A stretch of 64,000 nucleotides of DNA. It comes from Boesenbergia rotunda. Lineage: Eukaryota; Streptophyta; Magnoliopsida; Zingiberales; Zingiberaceae. Shown one piece after another: positions 32,452 through 45,396 of this stretch. The translations under genes and the position numbers were made by a program. Position 1 is the first letter of the stretch; the number at the start of each line of letters is the position of its first letter. The DNA lies in contig JAGFNQ010000872.1 of NCBI GenBank assembly GCA_024364735.1, positions 124,001-188,000 of the forward strand, read 5' to 3'. Under the pieces are notes generated by a model. That model saw only the letters and a program-made list of their open reading frames with translations. It was not told where the DNA came from and searched no databases.

Positions 32452-33228
32452 TTTTATGGAATGGAAATTCATTCGTTGATTATAAAGCAAAATCAGGTTT
32501 TGGAATTAGCTTAGGGTTCTTTACACAGACAGACAGTGGGTTTTGTTGTTTAGATACTTTTCAAAAACTAAAGATTGATGATTGTTATTCTTTGGGATCA
32601 ATTGACAATCTGTATGCCGTAACACATGTTAAAGTTAATAGCTGATTCTTTTACAGAAAAATTGTGCTAGACTTATTCTACTACTAAGAAGATGTAAGAT
32701 CATTCAAAGGCCAATAAAATTTAGTTTCTGTAGGTTGGTGCATCTTAAGCTGAGTTATGCAGATATATAATAAGAAGACTAATACAGATCTTTAGTGAGT
32801 TCAGAAAAATACCTAGCACAAACATTTGATGAAGTGGCAACTATCACTGCAAGTATTACCGGTTGGTGTTTTGGATGTCAGATAGCCATGACAAAAATGG
32901 AGAGAATTTTTGTTCTTCATTTTAGCTGGAAGTTTGATAACACTCTTCAAAACTAGATTGGTTGCAACATACAGGATCTGGTAGTTTGTCTCTTGGCATC
33001 GTGCTTGCTTCTCATGCATTCCGTATGGACGACAGAAGAAGCTGGCTTTATGGTTGCTACTAACTGGAGCATGTTGAGACGTCGGAAGGTATGAGAGACG
33101 ACCATCCGCCTCTTATGATCAAAGATTCTGTGTTATGTTAGTTGTCAAAACTTAGAGCAGTCGAGATGAGCATTGGCAATTGGCTCGTTTGGTTTCTTAC
33201 TCTTGAACCAGGCAGTAGACAAATTGAA
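32452..33228. other. 3' flank of the ALP1-like gene, no gene seen
   Basis: Non-coding AT-rich DNA. A plausible 3' UTR extends to about 32720 (AATAAAATTT at 32714). Nothing else is recognisable. Confidence 0.5.
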
Positions 33229-33443
33229 TCTGAGATGACCGGCTCGACCCCACGAAAGTTTTCCACCGGTCATCAAGATAAATCGGGAAACGCTCGCGGT
33301 GGCCAATCTAGACGCCCAGCGTCTCAAGGTTCACGCCTCATTTGGAAGAAAAATTTCTGTAAAATACATCGTAGCTAGGGGTCGAACCGCGGATGCCTAG
33401 GTTAACGACTAGTTACCTTACCGCTGCACCATAGCCCCGGGGC
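33229..33443 (-). mobile_element. tRNA-derived SINE, reverse orientation
   Basis: On the minus strand it starts GGGGCTATGGTGCAGCGGTA (ends at 33443) with box B GGTTCGACCCC. It then has GAGACGCTGGGCGTCTAG and CGATTTATCTTGATGACCGG, ending near 33229 without a T-run. Same family as the trimer at 28746-29518. Confidence 0.8.
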
Positions 33444-34136
33444 TCGTTTGGTTTTTTAGACTGTACAGTATATAATTATTTCTCAGTATATTTTCAAATT
33501 GTTCATTTATTATGCGGCTATTGATGTGCACCTAGATAATCTAGATATTAAATTTTCGAATCCACTAATTCTGAAAGTGACCAATTTAATTTCACAGAAA
33601 TTTCTTAATCAAAATAAATCAGAAAACGTTTATGAAAATCCAACCAAACCATCATCATTTTTAAAATTAGTACCATTGGGGAAAAAATCTTGTGTTACAG
33701 TATAGAATAGTCCTAGATGTGAGTCTTGAAAGCATGGAAGATGATGCAAAATTGCAGAATGGTACAAAATCGGTACCCAAAAATATTTAATCAAATTGGC
33801 TTTTCAAATAGCTTGGTTAGCTCTGGTATCATCTCTCATTCATTCTCTCCTGAGTCCTCTCTTTTCCCTCGTCTAGCATTGGAACCGTACACTAGAATAC
33901 AAATAACACACTGCACAAATGTTGTGTAAGGTAAAAACATGTTTTTTAAACTATTATGTGAATATGCAGCGATGATAGTGTTGCTTCGCAGTTTTTTTTT
34001 GAACAATAACCTCGCACTAGAGAAATTTATAGCGCTAAAAATATCAAGTTCCAATCTCAAATATATGTGATTGAGACCACTGCCAAACGATTGAAAAAGC
34101 CGGATTGATCATCTGATTGATAATATAGATCATAAC
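33444..34136. other. Intergenic AT-rich DNA and 3' flank of COG8
   Basis: No gene recognised. Open frames are short, AT-rich and unsupported. The last 100 bases are the presumed 3' UTR of the minus-strand COG8 gene. Confidence 0.4.
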
Positions 34137-37100
34137 CTAGTGACCACTTTGTATCTTTGTTGGCTCTACTTCTGCGCCAATTTCTTCAGCGTGATTGTCT
34201 GTCTCTGATTTTTCACCATTGGCTGGAGCTTCATGGTCGGTCACTATGGCAACGCCAACGGCCTCCACTGGTTGCGTCACTTCCTTGCTCACCAAAGAAT
34301 CTTTCAATCCTTTGACAGGAGGGGTCGCAAATAGCAGACTGAGACCGTCTAACATACTTCTGTGCTCCAAGATCAAGGATGCTCCATTTGGATAGCAGCG
34401 ATTGAAACAAGTGGCACAATATGGAAAAGCTACCTAGGAACGACAAATGCCAGTCATGCAATTGAAGAACACGGAACAAAAGCTAATATCGATTAAGAAC
34501 TCAACAAACCTCCACGAAAGCACGACAAAGAGACAAAAAAAGAGTAGATTCGTTTCCTCGGAGCACCCGCATGGCATTGTACCTCACCAGGGAGTCAGAA
34601 ACTGCCTGTAGGCCTTGGACAACCTCTTGAGCCAGAATGTACTTCAAGCTTACCGGAGCACACGGTCGAAGTTCGTTCATAGCAGCAGAAACACCTGTAC
34701 AGTGTCAAGATAGCATATCAGGTGCAACAGAACTGCAGAAGCAGAGCCCTAAGCTGCAACTTCTTCTGCATAGTAAAATGAATCATCTGCATTTGATTGT
34801 ACTGCGACAAGGTATTTATTAAAACTTCCAGCGCAAAGAAACAAGATCAACAATGAATGTTATCAAACAAGTGCTTATGCTTACCATTGACAAAAATGGC
34901 TATAGGTGGATGCTCCATCAGAGCGGAGGGCGGTGCTACATCATCATTGCTTTCATCCATTGATCCATTACTTGCGAAGCCAACGGATGGCAAAGGGACC
35001 CAACGATGCGAATCTAAGACAATCTACAAATACCAGAGAAATTGTTCAAGTCCTTTCACTAGAAACTTTCTTTCCGGTGATAGTAAATTGTATTTAGGGA
35101 TGGTACTTTCAGTAAAGCTTTCTGAAATAGGGCACACATACACACATTTATAAGCCATCATGCTACGCAGGATAATCAGGAAGGATCCCAACAGTTTTAA
35201 CATAATCACTAACTATAGCATTTGAAGGTTTCTGAAAAAAAGAATAATACTATTGATGAAGCCTAAGTAGCAAAATAAGGCCAAATCTCTATGCAGATGG
35301 CCAGAATTTAACAAAGCATTTTTGACAAGGGAGTTAATTTCAACTAAAACCAAAAGGAAAGGAATTTACAAATTAAGTTCAGCAATCAGAACTTGAGAAG
35401 GTATATATGCCAAGTCATAAGCTCATGCAAAGTTTACCCGGGTACCTGAAAATTCTTGACTGCAGTACTCATATTCTTTGAGAATAAGTTGATGACTACA
35501 CTGTGATTGATGAGATGTCAATGATACAATAATAATAATACATTTATAATTCATTACTAATTGAGTGATAAAGAGTTGCTCATTTACCCTTCAAAAAGTG
35601 GAGGAAGCAAGCCTCTGAAATCAAGTCCAACTAACCCAAGGCCCATTGCACAGTACTGAATGCAGCAAAAGCTAGCAATATGTTAAACTCACATACAGAA
35701 GAACACATGGAAGCAGTTGAAACTTGAAATACAAAGTTTGTAAACAAGCAACAGCCAAAAGAGGTAAAAGCTTGTAAATGAAAATTGGTATGTCAAAGAA
35801 AAATGTATAACAAGAACTTCCTTGAACACTCGGTGTTGAAAAATTGGGGGAAAAAAATAACTATCAATTGCAGAAATGAACTCACCATGCACTGATCAAG
35901 GATATTTGACAAGGATCCACCTTCAGTGATTTTGGGAAGCATAGCTTCTAGAGTGCTTAGGTGATTTCTTATTTGATGCATAGCCCAACTGAAAAGAAGT
36001 CCACCATCATAGTTCTCCTCACTCCCAGATTTATCATTGTTGAAGATAGCCCTATATTGGTTAACAACATCAAATAGATGCGTCCTGTGGCAACTGACCA
36101 TCCCTTTCAAGTACTCATAAACATTTCTTTGGTCTAAGTCATCCAGAATTCCAGAAAGCCACGTCTCTCTGCACCTCAAAAACTGTTCAAGCAACAAATG
36201 GGATAAAAATGGATAGTTCAGTTAAAAAGCAAACACTTAATTGATCTTCATAATTTGTATATCTCCAAAGCCACATCAAATAAGCCAAAATTAGCACTCA
36301 AACAAACATTCACTCTCTATCTTTATCAACCATTCAAAAATTCAAAATTTAGAAGAAAGGTTCATGAAAGTCATTGATTACCAGTTATTACACCATAGTT
36401 CTTTCAAAGGTAATTGAAGCTTGTACACCCCAAATATTTATTTGTTCCTAAATATTCTATCACAAACAAATCAAAACATTCTGGGATGTTGGAGGCACAA
36501 AATCCTGTATTCGCTCACAATGGAAGAGAACTATCTTCTTCAGCAACATCTCTAATATACAAATGCCATAAGTTCTTCCTATGATGTATGTCAATAGATT
36601 AAAAATATCTACTTCAGACTAACATTTGTCTACTTCAGCAATCAGAAGCCATTTTTACTGCACAAGCCAACAACACAACAGAAAATGGAATAAGAAAAGA
36701 GAAACTATACCTGCAAACGTAACTCAGATTCAGTGAATGCTCCTATTCGACGCAGATGCGCAACAATCCGCAGACATTCAGGCAACTGTATGACATTTTT
36801 GTTTTCATGAACTTAGTCATGCGATTCCAAACAAGTAAAATGGAATGAACCAACATGATGCACTATAAAACACTAGAGAGATCTTAAAATGTTTAGACAA
36901 GACCTGAATGTTTGAACGAAGTTTCTGAAGAAGCTGGGATAGCATAGATTGCATTGTCTTTCTAACTTCTGCTTCCAATGCCTGAATGACAGGTAACCTT
37001 CATTCCAAATATCAATGCATAGGTATTATCATGAATGAAACCAGCAGACTATTTCATTACCCAATAACAGTGGTGCAAGTTTTGAATCAGTGAGAGACTT

Positions 37101-39255
37101 ACTCGACATGCATTTTTGACAACTTGCTGACAAAAGCTTCAAGGTCAAGGGCTTCCTCATAGTTGCCATTCCTTATACATCTGGAACACATGAACGCATA
37201 ATTACATACATCTGGAACATATCAACGCATGATTACATTTTACAGCAATTAATATGGATTCACCAAATAAGCATATGATTAGAGTATGGACGATTGGTAT
37301 GATACACAAACATCTATATGTACTCGGTACGCCAAATTTGGATGGACAAAAAACAAAGGATGAGAAGGGTTTTTCATCTGCACAAATCTAAATAACCCAT
37401 CCTATCTACTAACCATCTACCAACATATCTGCCCAAGTAAATAGGCCTTAAACAAAAGGTGTAAGTTGGAAAAAAGCATGATGAAGACTGATTTTCCATA
37501 TGTCAAATGTAGTGCCTTCAGAAATTAATAAGAACAGATATAAAGTTTAGGTATGCACATCATATCAAAAATGTCATGGTGATGATTTTAAATAACCAAG
37601 ATTTGCATGGGTACAGCCAAAGAACCAACAAGATAGATACTAGGAATAATACTTGGCACATAAACTAAAGTTTAATTTAGAGAATGTGCGCATACGTGTC
37701 CATTAGCTGGGGGATTTCAAGCAAATCAAGCAAAGTGCTGTGATGCGCAAGTAGCGTCTGGTTGAACTTCCTTTCCTCCAAAATTTGCTGTGCTGATTCA
37801 ATAAACTCTGTGCAACCAGTTGTAAGATTTGGGATCTCTGTTATCTGCAACAAGTATATAACAAGAATGAAACCCTACTCTACTTCCTATCCCCCTAAAA
37901 CCATATTTGTACAGAACTTAATTACATAATTGACAAGTATTTTTGCAATTTACTAAAGTGAGAAGAAGAAAAAACAAATCAGTTTTGGGTTCTCAAGCGA
38001 GTATGATATTCTGCTGATTATAACAAGGGGTAGGCAGACTTTAATTGGAAGGAAAATTGACTCTCTTTATATACTTCAGTATTTCCTTTGCACCCTATCC
38101 ATGCAATGCTTAGTATTCCCCTCCTGTATACATACGTGCATGTTTTGCTAGCCTTAACTCTACCCTCTTCCACCTTGCCCTCGTGGTCTTGAGACAATTC
38201 AGTTCTGATCTATAATTGGAGTTAAAGGGAGACATTTTGGTACCATCCCCAGTATGAAAGGAGTGGGTCAGATCAACCTGTGTACAGGTTGGGATGCCAC
38301 CTAAAATAACTATGTATCATTTTGGAGTCACTATTAATATTGTTCTGACCCATATGTAACTGAATCAATATAGCATCGAGCATACTTTCTATCACTATAT
38401 AATTTAAAGCAAGGTAAACACTAAGTTATCTGTGAATTCATACATGCATAGTTATCCAGAGAAGAAATATGTGAATTCACACCACTGAAATAGATTTTAT
38501 CAGTACGAAGATGATTCAAAACCAAATGTATCTATATGTTTCATGTGAATTCACACCACTGAAATAGATTTTATAAGTACAACAGTGATTCAAAACCAAA
38601 TGTATCTATATGTTCTCGAAGGTTGCAGTTTTTCACTACCACAAACGCATGCAATTGCTACGCAAAGCCCCAAATGGCAGACGAGAGTAACATTATGCAA
38701 ACCTAGAATTAGACAGACGTTGTTTCACAGCGTATATGTTATACACATCCTGTCGTTCAAGCCCGCTCCTACTTATTCAAGAATGCTAGCTCCTAAAGTA
38801 CCAAGTGTTACAAGGGATTGAGCAGGGTCTCGAATGCACAGTGACAGAAATAGGGTTTACAGGAGGCGTTAAAAGGGTACCAAAGAATCAAGGTGTTTAT
38901 CGAATCCAGAAAGCTGCTCCTTGATGAAGGAGACGGCATCTGCAGCGGCAATGAAGGCACGGTAGTTACCGACGGCCACCTCCTGCATCTGCCTCCGAAT
39001 GCGCTCCGCATCGATTCGAAGAAGCTCCGGCTCCTGCAACGTCACCGCGTCTTTATCAGATCTGACACCACGATTGAAAGACCGAGGAGGAGGAATTACC
39101 TTGTGCAAGCGATCAAGGGTAAACGAGAGGAGCTCGGAGACGTAGTGCTGCTGCGCGGTCCCAGCAAAGGGGAGGAGTCGAAGCGCCGACACTGTAGTCG
39201 CCTCCTCCTCCTCTCCATCTACTCTTCCAGATGTGCTCCTCATCTGGACTTCCAT
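34137..39255 (-). CDS. COG8: Conserved oligomeric Golgi complex subunit 8
   Basis: Subunit of lobe B of the COG tethering complex, which captures vesicles recycling within the Golgi. Minus-strand exons: 39255-39100, 39033-38881, 37844-37696, 37180-37103, 36997-36904, 36785-36711, 36182-35886, 35655-35588, 35500-35446, 35023-34885, 34694-34510, 34433-34137. Frame is kept across all 11 introns and gives 581 aa, close to other plant COG8 proteins. Recognised blocks: LPFAG...YVSELLSFTLDRLHK and EPELLRIDAERIRRQMQEVA (residues about 29-75, the conserved COG8 N-terminus); NLTTGCTEFIESAQQILEER; LSQLLQKLRSNIQ; FLRCRETWLSGILDDLDQRN; YCAMGLGLVGLDFRGLLPPL; and SLKYILAQEVVQGLQAVSDS. The C-terminal 60 residues are acidic and poorly conserved. 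No membrane segment is present, as expected for a peripheral complex. Intron 2 (about 1 kb) carries a 72-bp tandem duplication. Confidence 0.94.
38462..38614. repeat. Tandem duplication in COG8 intron 2
   Basis: GTGAATTCACACCACTGAAA followed by TAGATTTTAT and AAAACCAAATGTATCTATAT is present twice about 70 bp apart, with few differences. A local tandem duplication of intron sequence. Confidence 0.8.
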
Positions 39256-39510
39256 GGCGAATCAGCACGGTGGAAAACGGAAGTCTTATCAGATCTGCGC
39301 TTGCAGATCTGCTTCCTGTTTCCGACGCTATTTCAAGGTCCTCCGTGCGAAAGTGGATTATAAGTTGCAAGAACATTTTAAAAAAAAACATAAACGAAAA
39401 TTGAAAAACATGCCCTTTTCCGATTCCTTGTTTATCTTTTTTTTTCCTTCCATTTTTAAAAAAGAAAATTAACATTTTTAAAAACAAAATAATCCATAGA
39501 GTTATTTCAT

Positions 39511-39882
39511 CGGTAAATTACAAAAAAAAATCTCCAATCCCCATTTGATTTTTACTTCCGCTCCTCATTTGATAAATTCTTTACATTTATTTCCTGATGA
39601 ATTAAGTATAAAAGAGTAAAAATTAAGTATATATCAGTGAAAAATGAGTATAAAAAAAGTAAAAAATGAATATAATAAAGTAAAAATTGAGTACACAGTT
39701 TTTTAATATGGTAGATACAACTTTACATACTCAAATTTTTAACTTTTATACTCAACTTTCTTCAAATAATACTCACAGAATTATCTTGTCAATCCCATCA
39801 GGGACTACATGTAAAGAAAATTTTGAATAGAGACTACATACAAAGTTAAATTTAAACTTGAAGAGTTTAAGAAAATTTCCCA
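39511..39882. mobile_element. Mutator-type MITE, copy 2 (372 bp)
   Basis: Perfect 9-bp target duplication TTATTTCAT at 39502-39510 and 39883-39891. Ends and interior match the copy at 16536-16903 (CGGTAAATTACA; CCCCATTTGAT-like block; GTCAATCCCATCAGGGACTA; AAGAAAATTTCCC). It inserted about 250 bp upstream of the COG8 start codon. Confidence 0.88.
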
Positions 39883-39891
39883 TTATTTCAT

Positions 39892-40560
39892 TATTTCATT
39901 GCGGTTAGACTCTTTCAATAATTAATTATATATTTAAGTATCAGAATTTTTCTCAATTAGAAAAATGATTTTAATCCAAGAATACTTTTCAATATAACAT
40001 GAAGATTAGATATGAGAAAATTTTGATTAAATTGAAAAAATTTAATAAATGGATTGAATTTTAAAATTCGGTTTGATGTAATAGAAAATTCTTCTAAAAA
40101 ATCAATTAATTCGATTAGATTTTGATTTTTAATTTTCTCATTCAATTAAATCGAATAGATAGAATTATTCGAATTTTTAATCTAAAATTAATTTTTATTA
40201 ATGAAATAATGTTTACTTAAAAAATTGAATTTTATTAAAAACTTTTTTTATAATCAATAAATATCATTCGATTTATTTGATTTTTTTTTTAAATTTAATA
40301 TGTTTGATTTGATAAAAAAAATTGATTTAGTCTGTTCAATTAATTCGATTCAATTTTAATCGAATATTCAACTTTATTGATAACTGAGAGATAGAGTTAT
40401 TTCCTTTAAATATTAATTCAAATCACTCAAACACATCTTTTATATGTCATGATTTTATTAGATAAAAATAAAAATATTTATTGAAATTATTAAAACGACG
40501 CTATTTTTTTTATTATCAAAATAGCACCCCTATTCTGCCTCTGAAAATATTATTGGTGCA
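39892..40560. other. AT-rich intergenic DNA
   Basis: AT-rich, with repeated AATTCGATT-like words (40070-40370). No gene, RNA or clear element ends. Confidence 0.5.
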
Positions 40561-40599
40561 ATCATCCTCGGGTCCAAATTAACCTATTTGATTGAGCTC

Positions 40600-42655
40600 G
40601 AGTGGGTTCGATTTTGAATTTCGATATTTGACAAAATATGTATAATAAATCAAGGTTGACTGGAGATTTGATTGGTGAAGCCCTAACTCAAGGGTTAGGC
40701 AAAGGGACGTCTTGTTGAGACTAGGGAGACCTAGTTGGGAACTAAATGAAGTTTAAGTGAATATAAGAGGATCGCACGCTGGCAAGGTGAAAGTCTATCG
40801 AGAGACTAGACTTAACTGCGGTTAGGGAAAGGAAAGTTCTAATGGGACGAGGCAAACCTAGTTAGGAAAAGGTTAACTCCAAGTGAATTTGGGAGGATCG
40901 CACGTTGGCAAGATAGAAGTCTACCGAGAGACTAAACCTAACTGCGGTTAGGCAAAGGAAAGCCCTAGTGGGACTAGGCAGATCTAGTTGAGAAGTATGT
41001 GAAGTTCAAGGTAAGTTAGCTGGGAGTTAAACACTTGGTATAAGATAAGTCGTAATTGAAAACTAGGCAACTGAAAGTCTTAACAAGTCACGGTTGATCG
41101 AAGGTTGGGTAAAAAGAATCCTAGACTTGGTTTAATTAAGCAAGTTAGGGCATAAACAATCGATTAAGTAATCGATTGGTCCAATCCAATCAATCAATGA
41201 TTGATTGGAGCACTAAACCCACAAAAAATAAAATGACCATAATCGATTGGGTAATCGATTAAGGGCAACATCAATCGATCACCTGATCGATTGGTAGGCA
41301 TTTGTCGCGAGAACAGAAGTCCTCTTAATTAATTGGGAGATCGATTAAGTGTTGGCTAATCGATTAGGCGATCGATTGGTGATTGTGTTGCCCGCAGCAT
41401 TCTGAAAATCGAACCAGGCTTGCCGGTCAGACATGTTGAATCGGAAACCGACCGGATTTTCGATCTGAGTTGACTTTGAAAATCGGCTACTCAAGAACTG
41501 AGTGTGGACCGTTCTAAATCGGCGGGGAATCAATGAACCGGGAAAATCTGGAAAATCGGCTAGATTTATTTTATTTTCTATTTTTTTTTTTTTCGCCTTT
41601 TGCAGTTTTGCTTTCTTATTGAAAAATGAAAATTGAGAAATAAAATATTAAAAACCTAGTTTACTTTCATCCAAAGTCTCTGCTACCAACCTCTCGCCGC
41701 GTCGCCCCGCCTCCGCCAGCCTCACTGCATTGCCCAGCCTCTGCCTGCCTCGCCCCACCGCTAGCCTCGTTGTGTCGCCTTGCCGCCAACCTCGCCGAGT
41801 CAGCCCCCCGTTGCCAGCCTTGCCGCGTCATCCCGTCGTCGCCAACAGTGCCACACTGCCACATCGCCTGCCTCGCCGCATCACCTCCTGTGTTACGTCG
41901 CACCTGCCCTGCCGTGCTAGATTTCAACAATTCTGACTCCTTTTCCACTGTGGTTGAAGGTAAGATCCAAGACTCAGTCCTTCTCTTGTCCACTGTGATT
42001 ATGTGTATTTAATTGTATTTTGTTTTTTCATTTATTTGTTTAGAATCTTTAGATTTAGATACGGATGCTCCAACTCCAAATCAGTCTATAAAAATAAATA
42101 GTAATACTGTACCTGAAGCTGCCAATCCTGACAACCAATCTTCCTCAGTCTCTAGTTGTGAAAAAATTGATCCGGCATGGAAGATTTTAATTTGACAATT
42201 GAGAAAGACATGTCTAGATTTCTTGAATCCAATAGTTTTAAACTTGAATTTTTCTTTGAAACTAATCTTTTTTTTCCATATTGAGTTGCTGACAAAAACA
42301 TATCACATGCTCGACTTAGTTGATCTAATCTTGAAGAAAGTAGTTGGGTAAGTTGTTAGCTACATATATTGTGATAAATCTTGTAAGATTTCATCTTATA
42401 TTTGCTTATATCTTGTGGTGTTTTCTTGTGAGCTTATAGGAGGCTTCTCCGCCCCCATGAAGGAGACATTCATAGTGAATGTGAGAGTGAAGAAGAGTGA
42501 ATCCTTGGATTAGTCACTTCAAGAAGATGAATACCAAGTAAAGAAGAAGGTGTTAGCATTAATTGCTCAAATTTTCCGCTATAACAAATCTTCATATAGC
42601 AAAGATTGAAATTAATCACCCCCTTCAACTCTCAACTTGTCCTAACAAATATATG
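40600..42655 (+). mobile_element. Degraded copia-like LTR sequence
   Basis: The order of blocks resembles long LTRs of SIRE/Maximus-type copia elements: repeated CTAGTGGGACTAGGCA-type words (40690-41010), a cluster of TAATCGATTGG words (41157-41385), and a 3' end with GAGGCTTCTCCGCCCCCATG, GGATTAGTCACTTC and a terminal CAACTTGTCCTAACA near 42648. An intervening GC-rich patch (41690-41940) and a short frame (42041-42195, ending KIDPAWK) may be captured or hAT-like material. No integrase or reverse transcriptase is present. Family placement rests on recollection of similar plant LTRs. Confidence 0.4.
40690..41010. repeat. About 121-bp imperfect tandem repeat, 2.7 units
   Basis: GAGGATCGCACG(C/T)TGGCAAG recurs at 40768 and 40890, followed in both by GAGAGACTA and AACTGCGGTTAGG. 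A partial unit precedes them from about 40690. Confidence 0.75.
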
Positions 42656-42737
42656 ATCCGTAACTATGAATTACAACATGCATTGATATTTTAGTTATGA
42701 ACGACGCTAATAATACTATATTATACTAATTACATAC

Positions 42738-43660
42738 TGATCCTGTCGCGAAGCGAGGTGGGGTCTCCCAAGAGCGAGATGGTATCCCCGAGCGCCACGA
42801 AATGCTGAGGTCGGCTCCAATCTACGAGGAAAATGACCGTTAGCAAACCCGCCGGGGAAGATCCCCGGTTAGGCCCTCCGACGGTCAAGTCAGTATCCGC
42901 ACGAATATGATGAAGCAGAAGAAATGGTAGACGGGAGCACAAGTGCGCATACCTGCGAAATGAAGAAGGGAGGGGCTTATATAGCCGGGGGAGCTGACAA
43001 CCCCTGTCTACGTCAATCACTTGTCGGTACCTTCATGAGACAGGGGTATGGTGCTTGTCAGCTCATTGGAGAGCACCGATTGGCGTCGCGGCATAGCGCG
43101 GGGTGCTCGGGCAGTACAATGGTACAGGGTCAGCGGGATATCCGCGACGTACGCTATGAGTGGGTAAGGTTTACGCTGACCCCCACATCATGGTCGTACA
43201 TATGATGTCCTGGAATGGAGGTGGCGTAAGGAAGGACCGGTCCAGAGACCGATTGCCGCCCGGCTGGCCCGAGTGATATCGGACGGGTCGAGTGTAATAT
43301 CGCCGAGTGACGCAGGGTACGCCTACCGATTAGCCTGGTTTCGGGTCTTTCGGTTGAGTGGCCAAGTCAAGGAACTCCTGGCATTGGTCCGCCCGATCGG
43401 ACCCGTGGGGCGGGTGGGTGGTGGCCCGAGGGTTCCCGGGCTCGGGAGCTCCCTGATCCGGGCATTCGTCGACTGTCGTGTGTCATTCAAGTCGGGGTCA
43501 GATCCTCCGTGTCCTTGAGTGGGTCAGGCCGGGTCGAGTCCTATCAACTTGACTTCTGAGCCCTTTAGTCCACCTAGACTTCGGGGTCCTCAGCGTCTAT
43601 CCCCTCCAGATGCGGTGCTAGGCTGGCCGGCCAAGCAACTCGTGGACTAGGCCGGGATCA
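42738..43660 (-). mobile_element. Solo LTR, copy 1 (923 bp, minus orientation)
   Basis: Perfect 5-bp target duplication CATAC at 42733-42737 and 43661-43665. The element is bounded by TGATCC...GGATCA. Read on the minus strand it begins TGATCCCGGCC, has a TATA box (GGCTATATAAGCCCC, near 42974-42988), and ends CGCTTCGCGACAGGATCA. The second copy is at 50618-51485. No internal domain or second LTR, so it arose by LTR-LTR recombination. The superfamily is probably gypsy but unproven. Confidence 0.88.
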
Positions 43661-43831
43661 CATACTACCATTTATAATAGTTGTAACATAAATATTTTTA
43701 TTTATTATAATCGAACAGACATCAAAATTTATGTCTTCGGACAAAAACTATTCTTACCCCCTAACCACAGTCTATTATAAATTAACTTCATAATTTACCT
43801 CTTTTTATATCACCTAGGAACATACTATGAG

Positions 43832-43981
43832 GTTCCTTTAAATGAGATGCGAATCCTGAGACGCTGGACTTCTAGACCGTTCACCGAACGCTTCCTGATT
43901 TAACCTGGCGACCGATTGAAAATTTTTATGGGACCGAACCAGTCGTCCAAGGATGAAAAATCTTAGTTAATCATTTTTTTA
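43832..43981 (+). mobile_element. 5'-truncated SINE fragment
   Basis: Matches the body and tail of the SINE family (CGAATCCTGAGACGCTGGAC, TTCTAGACCG, GGGACCGAACCAGTCG, terminal T-run) but lacks the tRNA-like head with boxes A and B. Confidence 0.75.
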
Positions 43982-44674
43982 ATGAACAAACTAGGAGGAG
44001 ATGAATATAATCACCTTTTTACTATAACACGTCCTAAATATTTCATTTCTAATCAACATTAATTAATATTATATTATAGCAGTTATGTGTAATTGTGATA
44101 ATATAAATAATTCATTTTTATCAATACTATATTGAAATTACTATAGTATATATCATAACTGCAATATCATTAAAGTAGTTATGAGATCATAACTATATAT
44201 AATTATAGTAGGTATAAAATCATAGTTATTATAATTTTATAGCAAATATGAAATCGTTATAATTGTATTTCATTTATGATTTTGTAATTTTTATAATTAT
44301 CTAAATTCCGTAACTACTGTAATAACCTAAAAATAGAGATATTTATGAAAATAAAAATAAATTTTGATGAGATTAAGTACTGTTTTGATAATAAATTTTG
44401 ATGATTTTAATAAAAGGACAATCTTTAAATTGTTACTTATTTTATATAATCTGTCATATATTTTTTTAATTAACATACGATATCTCATTCTTAGAATCGA
44501 TTACTTTGGAAAATAATTGATCCATTCTCATAAAAATAGTTTTTATCCGCAAAAAAGATCGAAAAGTAGAGCCGTATAGTATTCTTAGACCCATCAAGTC
44601 ATGTATTTTTGTTTCATATATCAAGTGATATAATTTTATATATTTATATATGGTCCTTGTTAATTATAAAAATT

Positions 44675-44903
44675 GCTCCCGGGGCTATGATACAGCAGTA
44701 GGGCGACTAGTCGTTATCCCTGATATCCGTGATTCGATCCCTAGCTAGGGCATATTTTACAGGAGTTTTCCCTCCAAATAGGACGCAAATCCTGGGACGT
44801 ACACGTTGGGCTTCTAGACCGTCCACCACGAGTGTTTTACGATTTACCCTAATGACCAGTAGGAAATTTTCGTAGGGTTGAACTAGTCATCCCAGATTCA
44901 TTT
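44675..44903 (+). mobile_element. tRNA-derived SINE
   Basis: Head GGGGCTATGATACAGCAGTA, box B GATTCGATCCC at about 44732, body GGGACGTACACGTTGGGC and CGATTTACCCTAATGACC, ending near GTCATCCCAGATT without a long T-run. An insertion of about 6 bp (TACACG) relative to other copies is visible in the body. Confidence 0.8.
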
Positions 44904-44976
44904 GCTACCTGATCCAATATTTTGTTAATTATAAAAATTATATATAAAACTATAATATGATAAATTGTATAGTTTA

Positions 44977-45396
44977 CATCCTGTTTGAAAACCCATAGAA
45001 TTTAATTGCATCCAGGAATTGAATTGAATTCTATGATTTGGAAGTAACTTAAGTAAAGAGATTGAATTCTCATGGGAATTGAAATCCAACAAAACTAAGG
45101 AATTCAATTCCATCCCAAATAGGTGTGATTTGGCGTGACCATTAAATTTCAACAAATAAAAATACTAAAATAACCTCACATAAATATAATGTTTAATTCC
45201 TAACTTATCAATGAAAGGTAAAATAGTAAAAACAATTAAATTCATTTAGTTTTAGACTCATTCCAAATAAAGGAATTGAATTCAATTCTGTTGTTTACCG
45301 ACTCATTCCAAACATAAGAATTGAATTCAATTCTCGCTGAAATTCAATTCCCGATGGAATTCAATTTCATTGCTTAAAAACTTTTCAAACGGGGTG
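44977..45396. mobile_element. Tourist-like MITE with TTA duplication (420 bp)
   Basis: Ends CATCCTGTTTGAAAA and, reverse-complemented, CACCCCGTTTGAAAA; TTA at 44974-44976 and 45397-45399. The interior is full of the word GAATTGAATTC. No coding capacity. The 3-bp TTA duplication points to the PIF/Harbinger group. Confidence 0.7.

Noticed and set aside
34195..34395. Plus-strand frame opposite the COG8 last exon
   Set aside because: Shadow of the conserved minus-strand COG8 C-terminus.
41667..42012. Arg/Ala-rich frames of 68-108 codons
   Set aside because: They derive from a repetitive GCCTCGCCG-type GC-rich patch. No start context or homology.
43840..44900. Box B-like GATTCGATCC considered as a tRNA gene
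   Set aside because: Head folds and length fit a SINE. The same head occurs in several copies followed by a common non-tRNA body.
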